A DNA stretch of 64,000 nt from Mucilaginibacter sp. CSA2-8R. GTDB lineage: Bacteria; Bacteroidota; Bacteroidia; Sphingobacteriales; Sphingobacteriaceae. Position numbers and translations under genes: made by a program. Position 1 is the first letter of the stretch. Each line of letters starts with the position of its first letter. Of the stretch, positions 1 to 7,737 are shown piece after piece. The stretch spans positions 682,001 to 746,000 of the forward strand of contig NZ_CP152389.1 in assembly GCF_038806765.1 (NCBI RefSeq), given 5' to 3'. The notes below the pieces were generated by a model, which was not told the origin of the DNA, did no database searches, and saw only the letters and a program-made list of their open reading frames with translations.

Positions 1-1
1 T

Positions 2-613
2 AACTTTTTGGAGGAAACACTTCCGGTTACCTTACCTGGCATCAAACTTAAAGGACTTACCGGCGAGTATTTTAACATGATGGGCGAGGCAGCACGCATC
101 TCGTCGCGCCGTAAAGTAGTTTTGTTTTTAGGTTCCAACATCGGTAACATGCCGGTGGCTGAGGCCGAAGAGTTTTGTATGGAGTTACGCCGGCACCTGT
201 CTGCTGGCGATCGGGTATTGATGGGTATCGACCTTAAAAAAAATCCGCAAACTATATTAGCTGCCTATAATGACGCCGCAGGTTATACCCGCCGGTTTAA
301 CATCAACTTATTGGAGCGAATTAACCGTGAACTGAATGCTAACTTCGATACCAGCCGATTTGAGCATTACCCCACTTACGATCCCGAAACCGGATCGTGC
401 AAAAGTTACCTGATTAGCCTGGCTGACCAGCAAGTAGAGCTTTGTGATGAGACCATCACCTTTAATAAAGATGAGTATATTTTTATGGAGATATCACAAA
501 AGTACACCATTGCCGAAGCTAGCCAGATGGGTATACAGGCTGGTTTTAAGCCGATGCAAAATTTTTCTGATAGCCGTAACTGGTTTTTAGATACGTTGTG
601 GTTGGCGGTTTAA
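2..613 (+). CDS. L-histidine N-alpha-methyltransferase family protein (EgtD-like), 5' truncated
   Basis: The reading frame is open to the window edge, so only the C-terminal ~204 residues are visible; the family is usually about 320 residues. A Rossmann-type methyltransferase segment is seen (VLFLGSNIGN, then a GDRVLMGIDL strand), followed by the family's C-terminal region ending DSRNWFLDTLWLAV. Members of PF10017 transfer methyl groups from SAM to the histidine amino nitrogen, the first step of ergothioneine synthesis. The expected partner EgtB would lie upstream, outside the window, so the pathway assignment is inference. The internal TTG at position 8 is not a credible start. The next gene is 108 bp downstream. 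Confidence 0.8.
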   Translation, partial: NFLEETLPVTLPGIKLKGLTGEYFNMMGEAARISSRRKVVLFLGSNIGNMPVAEAEEFCMELRRHLSAGDRVLMGIDLKKNPQTILAAYNDAAGYTRRFNINLLERINRELNANFDTSRFEHYPTYDPETGSCKSYLISLADQQVELCDETITFNKDEYIFMEISQKYTIAEASQMGIQAGFKPMQNFSDSRNWFLDTLWLAV

Positions 614-721
614 CGAAAACGTTTTAGTAGTATATGCATCATTTATGCAGTTTTAATCGATTAAAATTTACCTAATTGCCCTAAAAATTAGTTTTTTTGC
701 GACCAGATTAACACGATAAAT

Positions 722-1534
722 ATGGAAAGCTTTTCGCTAAAAGACAAGGTTATTATTGTAACCGGTGGTACCGGTGTTTTAGGAGACGCTTTTGTAAAAG
801 GCATAGTTGATGCCGGTGGTATTGCTGGTATTTTGGGCCGCAACGAAAAGGTTGCCAACGAGCGTGCCGACGCCGTTAATGCTGCGGGCGGTAAAGCCAT
901 TGCTTTGGTAGCAGACGTACTTAACGAAGCACATTTAAAAGCAGCCCGCGATAAAATGATGGATGCTTTTGGCCGTATTGACGGACTGGTGAACGGTGCC
1001 GGCGGCAACATGCCCGGTGGGGTAATACAGCCCGATCAGGATTTGTTTACCATGAACATGGATGGCATGCGTCAGGTAATGGAGCTTAATCTTTGGGGCA
1101 CTTTATTACCAACGCAAGTCTTTGGTAAGGTAATGGCTGATGGCGGCAAGGGTAGCATAATAAACATTTCGTCGATGGCAGCGCAGCAAGCCGTCACAAA
1201 GGTATTAGGCTATAGTATGGCTAAAGCGGCTATTGACAACTATACCAAATGGTTTGCTTTAGAGGCTGCCAACAGATACGGCGACCGCATTCGTATGAAT
1301 GCCATTGCACCTGGCTTTTTTTTAACCGAGCAAAATCGTACCCTACTTACCCAGCCTGACGGCAGCTATACCGAGCGAGGCAACCTGGTTATGGCCAATA
1401 CTCCTTTTAAAAGGTTTGGTAAACCTGAAGAATTGGTAGGCGCCTTAGTTTGGTTGTTAAGTGATGCCTCTGCTTTTGTAAGCGGAACTGTAGTTTATGT
1501 TGACGGCGGTTTTTCCGTTTTTAGCGGAGTATAA
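722..1534 (+). CDS. SDR family oxidoreductase, probably D-mannonate oxidoreductase type
   Basis: A 270-residue classical short-chain dehydrogenase. The N-terminus carries the NAD(P)-binding TGGTGVLG motif (residues 14-21), then the NGAGG strand near 91-95, the catalytic serine region IINISSM, and the YxxxK pair (YSMAK). The C-terminal VDGGFSVFSGV is typical of sugar-acid SDRs. The insert after NGAGGN and overall length resemble D-mannonate/fructuronate oxidoreductases of the SDR type, which interconvert mannonate and fructuronate in hexuronate catabolism. No other hexuronate genes are adjacent, so the substrate is inference; the fold and redox role are firm. It ends in a strong hairpin terminator shared with the convergent gene. 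Confidence 0.85.
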   Translation: MESFSLKDKVIIVTGGTGVLGDAFVKGIVDAGGIAGILGRNEKVANERADAVNAAGGKAIALVADVLNEAHLKAARDKMMDAFGRIDGLVNGAGGNMPGGVIQPDQDLFTMNMDGMRQVMELNLWGTLLPTQVFGKVMADGGKGSIINISSMAAQQAVTKVLGYSMAKAAIDNYTKWFALEAANRYGDRIRMNAIAPGFFLTEQNRTLLTQPDGSYTERGNLVMANTPFKRFGKPEELVGALVWLLSDASAFVSGTVVYVDGGFSVFSGV

Positions 1535-1548
1535 TCACCCCTTTATTA

Positions 1549-1597
1549 AAAATAAAACGGGGCCATTGGTATTGTACTAATGGCCCCGTTTTATTTT
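1549..1597. terminator. bidirectional intrinsic terminator
   Basis: A perfect 19-bp inverted repeat (arms 1549-1567 and 1579-1597, 11-nt loop) with a GC-rich core (CGGGGCCATT) flanked by A-rich and T-rich ends. It separates two convergent genes and can terminate in both directions; it overlaps the stop codon of the minus-strand gene by two bases. Confidence 0.9.
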
Positions 1598-2051
1598 ATA
1601 ATAAGTTATGATCAAACATCAGGAGATAAATCCAGGTAATGATAAAAACTAACGGAATCATTACCGGCGATATCCGCTGAAAGGTTCGGTCCCACTTATT
1701 ACCGTTTAGCATAGGATAATGGTACTCGCTCGAGCTTCCATCGGTATGTCCTTTGTAATTCATACGTAGTTTACGCATGTAAAATATGCCCGCCAATACA
1801 TCTATAAAAGTAAAAATAGAAACAATTAAAGCCGCTATCGGAAAAATAACGGCCAGCATTTCTTGTTTCTTGAAAAGTTGGGGGGTGGGGGCTTTTGCCG
1901 TTACCAGCATGGCGTAAACGTTAAAAAAAAACGACTGCCCAATGGATAGCCATATAACACGTTGGTTTACGCCATTATCGTGGTGCTCAATCTGAGCCCG
2001 GCTTATCCGGTAAAGTTCTGAAGGAAGCTGTTCTTGTTGTTCGTCTGCCAT
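1596..2051 (-). CDS. hypothetical membrane protein with three predicted transmembrane segments
   Basis: 151 residues, ATG start. A soluble N-terminus of about 30 residues is followed by hydrophobic stretches near 31-48, 64-92 (long enough for one long or two short helices) and 130-147, with a polar loop (residues 93-128) rich in Tyr, Asn and Gly. There is no signal peptide and no recognisable catalytic motif. Monocistronic: a shared terminator follows it and about 120 bp separate it from the upstream gene. I do not recognise the family; a small integral inner-membrane protein is all the sequence supports. Confidence 0.7.
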   Translation of the reverse strand: MADEQQEQLPSELYRISRAQIEHHDNGVNQRVIWLSIGQSFFFNVYAMLVTAKAPTPQLFKKQEMLAVIFPIAALIVSIFTFIDVLAGIFYMRKLRMNYKGHTDGSSSEYHYPMLNGNKWDRTFQRISPVMIPLVFIITWIYLLMFDHNLL

Positions 2052-2172
2052 AACTTGTTATTAACAGTTTAAACAACAATATTTTAGCGATGCAGTTTTG
2101 TCTTATTTTCTTTCTAATGAAAATTTTATATTAACGATTAAATCTCATAGTGCTAGCTAGACGTATTGGTGA

Positions 2173-2682
2173 TTAAGCCAGCGAATATCTATCCTTTCGG
2201 CCGATTTTCTCAATTTTGATGTGGCCGGCTTCTTTCAATTCGTTAAGAGGGACGGTAATTTGTCTGCTCAATTTTTTCGCGTCCGACTTAGGTTCGTATT
2301 GTGCCATGGCATTGGCAATATCTTCAGTAAAGCCGGAGCCAATTTCCTTTAATGCAAAAACTATCTTTTGATTAACCGGTAGGTCATCGCTGTATTTTAC
2401 CGGTATGTCAATTGGTTGGGCAGGTTCTGCAACGCTGGTCTGCTCCTCAGCAGGGCTTTCCTCTTTTGGGGCATCTGCCGGAGTTTTAGGTGCCGGGGAT
2501 TTAGCTCCACCCGGCTTTAGTGGTTGCGGTGCTGCGGTAGTTTCGTTTTTGTTTTTTGGAGAGGCGGGTACAGAAACCGTAAAACCATTTAACAAAGTTT
2601 CAAACCGTTTAGCCTCCTGCTGATGATAGGTAACTTGTTGTTTTAAGTACTCTACAATGTCTTTCTCTGTAATGTTAGGCAT
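2173..2682 (-). CDS. hypothetical protein with Pro/Ala-rich linker and C-terminal winged-helix-like domain
   Basis: 169 residues. Residues 1-30 form a predicted helix (KDIVEYLKQQVTYHQQEAKRFETLLNG), residues 35-100 are a low-complexity Pro/Ala/Lys/Glu linker, and residues 100-169 look like a compact helical domain ending in a beta hairpin (HIKIEKIGRKDRYSLA) as in winged-helix folds. That suggests a coiled-coil or tail joined to a nucleic-acid or protein-binding domain; DNA binding is inference only. No signal peptide. About 75 bp downstream of another small gene on the same strand, possibly co-transcribed. Confidence 0.7.
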   Translation of the reverse strand: MPNITEKDIVEYLKQQVTYHQQEAKRFETLLNGFTVSVPASPKNKNETTAAPQPLKPGGAKSPAPKTPADAPKEESPAEEQTSVAEPAQPIDIPVKYSDDLPVNQKIVFALKEIGSGFTEDIANAMAQYEPKSDAKKLSRQITVPLNELKEAGHIKIEKIGRKDRYSLA

Positions 2683-2757
2683 GGTAAATAAAATGATATT
2701 ATTTTACCTACAATATAACATTTATATTGTTTTGATGCCTAAAAAACAAGAGATAAT

Positions 2758-3069
2758 CTACATAGCAATGTTACTGTCTATGCGTGGATCTTCGGGTAGT
2801 ATTTCCATGTCGGGATACTCAATGTATTCGGCATACCATTGTATAGCACTAATTACATCCAAAGCGTCGTCCGGTGTTATATTGATGGTTTCAAAGGCGT
2901 ACAATTTGCCGTCGGCATAACCGTAAAGCTGTATTTCGTTGCCATCAGGAGTAAAGGTTTCTTCGCTAACACAGTAAACTTTTACTTTAAGCGAGGTATC
3001 ACGCGAGTGGATCACGTCTCGGCACGGGTCATTAGGGTCAGTGGCTAATAAAAAAACGTTGTAATCCAT
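2758..3069 (-). CDS. hypothetical acidic small protein
   Basis: 103 residues, ATG start, no signal peptide or membrane segment. It is acidic (many Asp/Glu, little Lys) with alternating beta-rich stretches (VKVYCVSEETF, IQLYGYADGKLYAFETINI) and a C-terminal helix (DDALDVISAIQWYAEYIE). Unrecognised family. It precedes the winged-helix-like gene by about 75 bp on the same strand. The opposite-strand frame through this region is less protein-like, so I favour the minus strand. Confidence 0.6.
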   Translation of the reverse strand: MDYNVFLLATDPNDPCRDVIHSRDTSLKVKVYCVSEETFTPDGNEIQLYGYADGKLYAFETINITPDDALDVISAIQWYAEYIEYPDMEILPEDPRIDSNIAM

Positions 3070-3235
3070 TGTATCGTAATATAACTATATATATGCTAAC
3101 ACGCTAAAATTAATATGGTTTAATATTTCTATTAACTATAGGGACATTAGGTTGCAATGTCAATTTATGCTAAATTTCTTTTTAGGTTAAAAATTTTCTC
3201 AACAATAGACCATGCAGGTTGTAATTAATTACATT

Positions 3236-3409
3236 ATGACAAAGCAGAATTTAAAATACATTATAATGGCGGCTGTACTTTGTACTATGGCTGCCTGTAA
3301 AGATAATCCCCGTAATACATACGGAGGACCATCTAACAACCCACATGACACGTCAGCTTCCAGGCGCGATACCAGCTCGGTAGGTTTACGTACGGATGGG
3401 CGGCAATAA
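3236..3409 (+). CDS. small putative lipoprotein
   Basis: 57 residues from the ATG at 3236. Residues 1-20 are a short signal peptide (basic N-terminus, hydrophobic core) ending in a lipobox, LCTMAAC with the acylated Cys at 21, so this should be exported and lipidated. The mature part is only 36 residues, Ser/Thr/Asn/Arg rich and without recognisable motifs. An upstream in-frame ATG at 3212 would add eight residues ahead of the signal peptide and is less likely. Small lipoproteins of this type are common and mostly uncharacterised in Bacteroidota. Confidence 0.6.
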   Translation: MTKQNLKYIIMAAVLCTMAACKDNPRNTYGGPSNNPHDTSASRRDTSSVGLRTDGRQ

Positions 3410-3599
3410 TTAAAAAGATAAGCGTGGAATAATTAACGCGAAGTATCTCGGTATTTAGTATATATTTCCCCAAAAGAAATTGATAGCGAAGCATAAAAGT
3501 TAATTTTATAGCAGAAAAAATAAATTTAACTTACGGTATCTATTTTGCGTATAAGCACATGCCCTACTCTTAAGGGCTGTTTTTCATAGGTAGATGTAG
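3410..3599. other. intergenic stretch with a short terminator-like hairpin
   Basis: No convincing gene. A 5-bp GC-rich hairpin (arms 3561-3565 and 3573-3577) is followed by TGTTTTT (3578-3584), and a second, stronger terminator follows at 3600. The stretch is either a long 3' untranslated region of the small lipoprotein gene or carries a small RNA. Confidence 0.4.
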
Positions 3600-3637
3600 A
3601 GTCGGATGGCTGCGAGAGCAATCCGACTTTCTTTTTT
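3600..3637 (+). terminator. intrinsic terminator reading rightward
   Basis: An 8-bp perfect stem (AGTCGGAT, 3600-3607, with ATCCGACT, 3621-3628) is followed by TTCTTTTTT. The T tract is only on the + strand, so it stops rightward transcripts ahead of the convergent thioredoxin-like gene. Confidence 0.75.
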
Positions 3638-4088
3638 AACGGGCCTCGTATCTGCGGAGTGCCTCCTCGCCAAATCGCAGCAAATCAGCTGCAGTGATAT
3701 ATCCTACTGTATTTAAAATAATTTGTCCTTTAGGGGTAAAAATAATTAAGGTTGGATAGGCCCGCATTCCCCATTCCTGTGCCAGGTAAGGGTTTTTACC
3801 ACTTTCCATGTTTAGCGAGGTATTAACGAAGTTTTTATTATAAAAGGCTGCCGCCTTAGGGTTTTTAAAGGTAGTAGCTTTCAGCATTGTACACGGACCG
3901 CACCAGGTAGCATAGGCATCTACAAAAATGAGTTTGTTTTGTGCCGAAGCCTGCTTTAAAGCATCAGCCCAGGTAGTAGCCTTAAAGTTAATTTGCCGGT
4001 CGCTGTTTTGACTGGTAGCATTTAATACAAAAGTTAGAAGCAGCAATAAGGTAATAAGGTTGGTACGTAGTATATATCTTTTTAGCAT
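3636..4088 (-). CDS. thioredoxin-fold periplasmic protein
   Basis: 150 residues from the ATG at 4088, chosen because a clean signal sequence follows directly (MLKRYILRTN, then a hydrophobic LLLLL stretch to about residue 24); an upstream in-frame ATG would put 12 extra residues before it. The mature protein has the thioredoxin active site WCGPC (Cys63, Cys66) and the cis-Pro region YPTL (Pro112), so it is redox competent. Such exported thioredoxins reduce or shuffle disulfides in the periplasm. The C-terminus is short and there is no membrane DsbD-like part. It follows the DUF6600 gene by about 60 bp on the same strand. Confidence 0.85.
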   Translation of the reverse strand: MLKRYILRTNLITLLLLLTFVLNATSQNSDRQINFKATTWADALKQASAQNKLIFVDAYATWCGPCTMLKATTFKNPKAAAFYNKNFVNTSLNMESGKNPYLAQEWGMRAYPTLIIFTPKGQIILNTVGYITAADLLRFGEEALRRYEAR

Positions 4089-4149
4089 ATCAATGGTGTG
4101 ACAAATAATAGCAATAGCCGCCAAATGCAGCTATTGCTATTTTAAAATA

Positions 4150-5979
4150 TTATGGGCGTCTTTCTTCACGCTGCGGACGCTGGCGTTGCTGCTCCATTTG
4201 CTGTTGTCGCTGTTGCTGCATCTGTTGACGTTGCTGATCGGCCTGCTGGCGTTGCTGATCCATCTGTTGTTGCTGTTGTTGTCGCTGTTGATCTGCCTGT
4301 TGTTGCCGCTGTTGGTTCATTTGCTGCCTTTGTTGGTCAAACTGTTGACGTTGCTGGTCCATCTGTTGCCGGCGCTGATTATCCATTTGCTGGCGTTGCT
4401 GATCAAACTGCTGGCGTTGCTGTTGCCGTTGTTGATCGTCTGTTTGCTGCCGTTGTTGCTGGCGCTGCTGCTCCATCTGCTGTTGACGCTGTTGCTGCAT
4501 TTGCTGGCGTTGTTGGTCATCCATCTGCTGGCGCTGTGGGCGTTGTTGGTCCCACCGTTGTTGTTGGCCTTGCTGGCGCTGCTGGTCAAACTGCTGGTTT
4601 TGCTGATTAGGTATTACCTGCTGCTGCCGTTGCACGTCGCGTTGGCGCTGCTGTTCCATTTGCTGCCGGCGTTGGTCAAACTGCTGCTGTCTGTCGGGGT
4701 TAGCCTGTTGGTTAACGTCGCCACCATTAAACTGACCATACCTACCACGCTGACCGCGTTGGTCATTCGGCTGGCGGTTCGGGTCGGTTGTTTGTGGCAG
4801 CCCGTTTTGTGGCTGTCCATTAAACTGACCGTACCTGCCGCGCTGATCGTTAGATTGGCGATTAGGGTCAGTTGGTTGCGGCTGTCCGTTTTGTTGCTGC
4901 GGGTTAGCATTAGGCTGGTTTCCTCGTTGCCAGGTCTGCCCGTCGTTGTTTCGGTTTCTGCCGTTATACTGGTTGCGGTTATTATTACTATTATTATCCT
5001 GTGCTCCAGGTCTGTTAACAGGCTGGTTATTGTTGTTATCAGGCCTTCTCCCGTTGTTAAAGCCATTATTGCGGTCGTAAACCCGTACAAAGTTGCGGTT
5101 GTTATCGTTGCGGGCCGCATTAGCCAGACGTGCAGCATTAATACGGTTAGTAATGGCACGGTTACGATCGCCTATATTAAAATTAGGGTTGGCATTACGG
5201 TAAGCACGGGCATCTATTACCCGGCTTGGGTGCACATCGTTGCTGCGCCTTACCATCGGGCGGTAAATGTTCAGCGTGTTATTGTTAAAATAAGGCCTGC
5301 GAGGGCTGTTAATGTTATTGATATTATATATCTGTATACGGTTGCGGGTAATACGTTCAATATCATTAACCCGCGGTCCGGCAATGTATCTGCGGTTGTT
5401 GTTGGTGTAAAAATTATTAATAACGTTACTACGGCCGTATAAGTTAATTACTGTAGTGCGTGGCAAATAGTAATTGTAAATAGATGCACTGGTTATATAA
5501 GCCTGCGGAGCAAATGTCCAATAATCGGCAGGCATATTATAGCTGCCAAAAGAAGCGTCAACACTTAAACCGGGGCCTAAAGGTGCCCAGCCGTAGTAGT
5601 TATCCACAGTGCGCCAGTTAACCCAGGCCGGCCCCCACTCATAGTCGGGTATCCACTCCCAGCCGTAGTAATCGTCAAAGCGCCAGCGGCCGTAATGGAA
5701 GGGTGCCCAGCCCCATTCGTAATCAGATACCCAGGTGTTGCCATATTCGGTCATTACCCAATGGCCATTGGTGGCATAAGGTCTAAAATCTTCGTCTACA
5801 TCGGGTACCCATACCGTGCCGTATTGCGGATCGTCTACCCAGGTACCGTAAGGCTGCAGGCCATCATAAAAATCCTGAAAGGTAATATAATCGCCTTGCG
5901 CGCTTGCCTTTTGAGGAGTTGCAAAAAACAGCAACAATGCTGTGCAACTCAATGTTATATATCGAAAAAGTAATTTCAT
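4150..5979 (-). CDS. DUF6600-type exported protein with long Gln/Arg-rich repeat tail
   Basis: 609 residues. Residues 1-27 are a signal peptide (ATPQKASAQG at the end). Residues 28-165 hold repeated Tyr/Trp/Gly motifs such as YGTWVDDPQYGTVWVPD, YEWGWAPFHYGRW and WVNWRTVDNYYGWAPLGPG, characteristic of DUF6600 proteins of unknown function. Residues 165-280 are Asn/Arg rich. From about 300 the protein is low complexity: Asn/Arg/Gly, then NRQ(P/S)NDQRGRYGQFNG units, then about 170 residues of (M)DQQRQQ-like repeats ending in EERRP. The tail is strongly basic and probably disordered; polyanion or surface binding is inference. The repeat length probably varies between strains. Confidence 0.75.
   Translation of the reverse strand: MKLLFRYITLSCTALLLFFATPQKASAQGDYITFQDFYDGLQPYGTWVDDPQYGTVWVPDVDEDFRPYATNGHWVMTEYGNTWVSDYEWGWAPFHYGRWRFDDYYGWEWIPDYEWGPAWVNWRTVDNYYGWAPLGPGLSVDASFGSYNMPADYWTFAPQAYITSASIYNYYLPRTTVINLYGRSNVINNFYTNNNRRYIAGPRVNDIERITRNRIQIYNINNINSPRRPYFNNNTLNIYRPMVRRSNDVHPSRVIDARAYRNANPNFNIGDRNRAITNRINAARLANAARNDNNRNFVRVYDRNNGFNNGRRPDNNNNQPVNRPGAQDNNSNNNRNQYNGRNRNNDGQTWQRGNQPNANPQQQNGQPQPTDPNRQSNDQRGRYGQFNGQPQNGLPQTTDPNRQPNDQRGQRGRYGQFNGGDVNQQANPDRQQQFDQRRQQMEQQRQRDVQRQQQVIPNQQNQQFDQQRQQGQQQRWDQQRPQRQQMDDQQRQQMQQQRQQQMEQQRQQQRQQTDDQQRQQQRQQFDQQRQQMDNQRRQQMDQQRQQFDQQRQQMNQQRQQQADQQRQQQQQQMDQQRQQADQQRQQMQQQRQQQMEQQRQRPQREERRP
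4190..4735. repeat. degenerate tandem repeat encoding Gln/Arg-rich units
   Basis: A run of CTG/TTG/GTTG-rich repeats of about 12-18 bp within the DUF6600 gene, encoding degenerate (M/F/A)(D/E/N)QQRQQ units. The antisense frames stay open through it and give artificial Leu- or Val/Ala-rich reading frames. Confidence 0.8.
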
Positions 5980-6116
5980 ACTGTTATCTGTTGGTGTCTG
6001 TATAATTATCAGACTTATTACATTAGAAAGTGTTTAACGTTTAGTAAACTATATTGTGTAAATATTTTCGTAGCGATAGCTAAATATGCAGGCTAAAGAA
6101 TTTTATATGATACTGC

Positions 6117-6145
6117 TTTGATATTATATTTATTAAATAATTTTG
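6117..6145 (+). promoter_or_regulatory. Bacteroidota-type promoter for the oxygenase gene
   Basis: TTTG (6117-6120), a 17-nt spacer, then TAATTTTG (6138-6145), a full match to the TAnnTTTG -7 box of the Bacteroidota primary sigma factor. The start codon of the oxygenase lies 24 nt downstream of the box. Confidence 0.65.
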
Positions 6146-6169
6146 ACCACATTTTTAAGAGAAGGATTT

Positions 6170-7132
6170 ATGAGTACAGTGAATATCCCGCGCTTAGACT
6201 TAGACACCTACAAAAATGGCGATGCGGAAAGCCGTAAAAGATTTTCTGATGCTATTGGTGCGGCGTTTAACGAAACCGGTTTTGTAACCATTACTAACCA
6301 TGGTTTAAGTAAAGAATTAATTGATAGTTTATATCAGCAGGTAAAAAGCCTTTTTGCTTTGCCTGAAGATGTGAAATTAAAATATGAGAAACCTGAACTG
6401 GCCGGACAACGTGGTTATACCAGTAAAGGCAAAGAAACGGCCAAAGGGTTTAAAGTGCCTGATTTAAAGGAGTTTTGGCAAATAGGCCAGACTGTTACTG
6501 ACGGCGACCCGATTAAAGAGCAGTATCCGGACAATGTTTATGTAGACGAGTTGCCGGAGTTTAACACCGTTACCCGCGAGGTTTATGAAAAGCTGGAAGC
6601 TGCAGGCACTTTACTATTGGAAGCTATTGCCACATACTTAGGTTTGCCTCAGGATTATTTTGACAGCAAAGTACACAACGGAAATTCCATACTGCGTACC
6701 CTGCATTATTTCCCTATTGAAGATCCGGATGCTTTGGCTCCTGATGCGGTACGTGCCGGTGCACATGAAGACATTAACCTGATTACATTATTAATTGGTG
6801 CCAGCGCTGATGGCTTAGAACTGTTGACCCGTGATAACGAGTGGTTCCCGGTAAAAGCACATGGCGAAGATGTAGTAGTAAACGTGGGAGACATGCTGCA
6901 GCGTTTAACTAATAATAAATTAAAGTCAACAACACACCGGGTAGTTAATCCGCCGCGCGAGGAAATGAAAAACTCCCGTTTTTCAGTGCCATTCTTTTTG
7001 CACCCGAAATCGGATATGGATTTAACGTGTCTGGAAAGCTGTATTGATGAGCAGCATTCAAAACAATATACCGACATGACCGCCGGCGAATACCTGGATG
7101 AACGTCTGCGCGAAATTGGACTGAAAAAATAA
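6170..7132 (+). CDS. 2-oxoglutarate/Fe(II)-dependent oxygenase, isopenicillin N synthase-like
   Basis: 320 residues from the ATG at 6170; the upstream TTG frame adds nine residues but the homologous region begins at VNIPRLDL. The N-terminal DIOX_N region (residues 5-120, with GFVTITNHGL at 37-46) is followed by the jelly-roll catalytic domain: iron ligands H199-x-D201 (AHEDINL) and H256 (STTHRVVNP), and the 2-oxoglutarate-binding R270-x-S272 (RFSVPFF). All key residues are present, so it should be active. The family hydroxylates or desaturates varied small molecules; the substrate cannot be told from sequence or neighbours. Own promoter and terminator indicate a single-gene unit. Confidence 0.85.
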   Translation: MSTVNIPRLDLDTYKNGDAESRKRFSDAIGAAFNETGFVTITNHGLSKELIDSLYQQVKSLFALPEDVKLKYEKPELAGQRGYTSKGKETAKGFKVPDLKEFWQIGQTVTDGDPIKEQYPDNVYVDELPEFNTVTREVYEKLEAAGTLLLEAIATYLGLPQDYFDSKVHNGNSILRTLHYFPIEDPDALAPDAVRAGAHEDINLITLLIGASADGLELLTRDNEWFPVKAHGEDVVVNVGDMLQRLTNNKLKSTTHRVVNPPREEMKNSRFSVPFFLHPKSDMDLTCLESCIDEQHSKQYTDMTAGEYLDERLREIGLKK

Positions 7133-7188
7133 GGAATATAAACACCGACCGATTTTGGTTTGGTAATTACTGAAAAGCTTTAATGCAA

Positions 7189-7223
7189 AAAAAGACCGGT
7201 TGCTACCAGCAACCGGTCTTTTT
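7189..7223. terminator. bidirectional intrinsic terminator
   Basis: A perfect 16-bp inverted repeat (7189-7204 and 7208-7223) with a 3-nt loop, core GACCGGTTGCT, flanked by A and T runs, between the convergent oxygenase and PH-like gene. Confidence 0.9.
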
Positions 7224-7245
7224 AATTAAATATAGTCTTGAGTAT

Positions 7246-7737
7246 TTAACTCAATTTCCCCATTTCAATTTGTACTGCTCTCAAAAATTCAGTACAATGC
7301 TGCGAGCCAATGATGTAAACCAGGCCATCGCGGTCGGTAAGGTGTAAGGCCTCATTACCTGCGGTGTAAAAACGGATGGAGCCTTTGCTATGCAGGTTGT
7401 ATACCGGGTTATTAAACCAATAACGGCTATAAGTGCCTTTTTCAACCTTGACAATACTTTGCAGGTCAATTTTTACCAGTCGGGTAGTCCACAAACCATT
7501 TAGTAAAATACTTTGGTTTTGCACCCGCGTACTAAAGTGTACTACAAATCCTAAAATGATAGAGATAATAATAATTCCAAAGCCCACCACTACCAGGATA
7601 TCAGCATTGCGTTCGCTTTCGTCGGTAAAAAAGTAAACGGCAAAACACACCATTGCCAGCACCAACCTAATGGTAACCGGTATCCATTCTCTGCCTAAAT
7701 ACTGTTTTTCAATAAATGCCGGTGTGCTACCTGTCAT
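7246..7737 (-). CDS. hypothetical two-helix membrane protein, PH-domain-like
   Basis: 163 residues from the ATG at 7737, whose ATGA overlaps the tilS stop, so translational coupling to tilS is likely; the longer frame that reaches into tilS is not needed. Two adjacent hydrophobic helices (about 20-38 and 47-67) anchor it, followed by a beta-rich domain (SILLNGLWTTRLVKIDLQSIVKVE and later IRFYTAGNEALHLTDRDG) resembling the small bacterial PH-like domains seen in membrane proteins. Function unknown; probably an inner-membrane protein with a cytosolic C-terminal domain. Confidence 0.65.
   Translation of the reverse strand: MTGSTPAFIEKQYLGREWIPVTIRLVLAMVCFAVYFFTDESERNADILVVVGFGIIIISIILGFVVHFSTRVQNQSILLNGLWTTRLVKIDLQSIVKVEKGTYSRYWFNNPVYNLHSKGSIRFYTAGNEALHLTDRDGLVYIIGSQHCTEFLRAVQIEMGKLS

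Noticed and set aside
4190..4735. CRISPR array
   Set aside because: The periodic motif is degenerate, has no unique spacers and is translated as a Gln/Arg repeat.
4186..5442. A 418-codon open frame opposite the DUF6600 gene, Leu-rich
   Set aside because: It exists only because the CAG/CAA/CGx-rich repeat has no antisense stop codons; the Leu-only composition has no membrane topology sense, and the minus-strand gene has a signal peptide and known domain.
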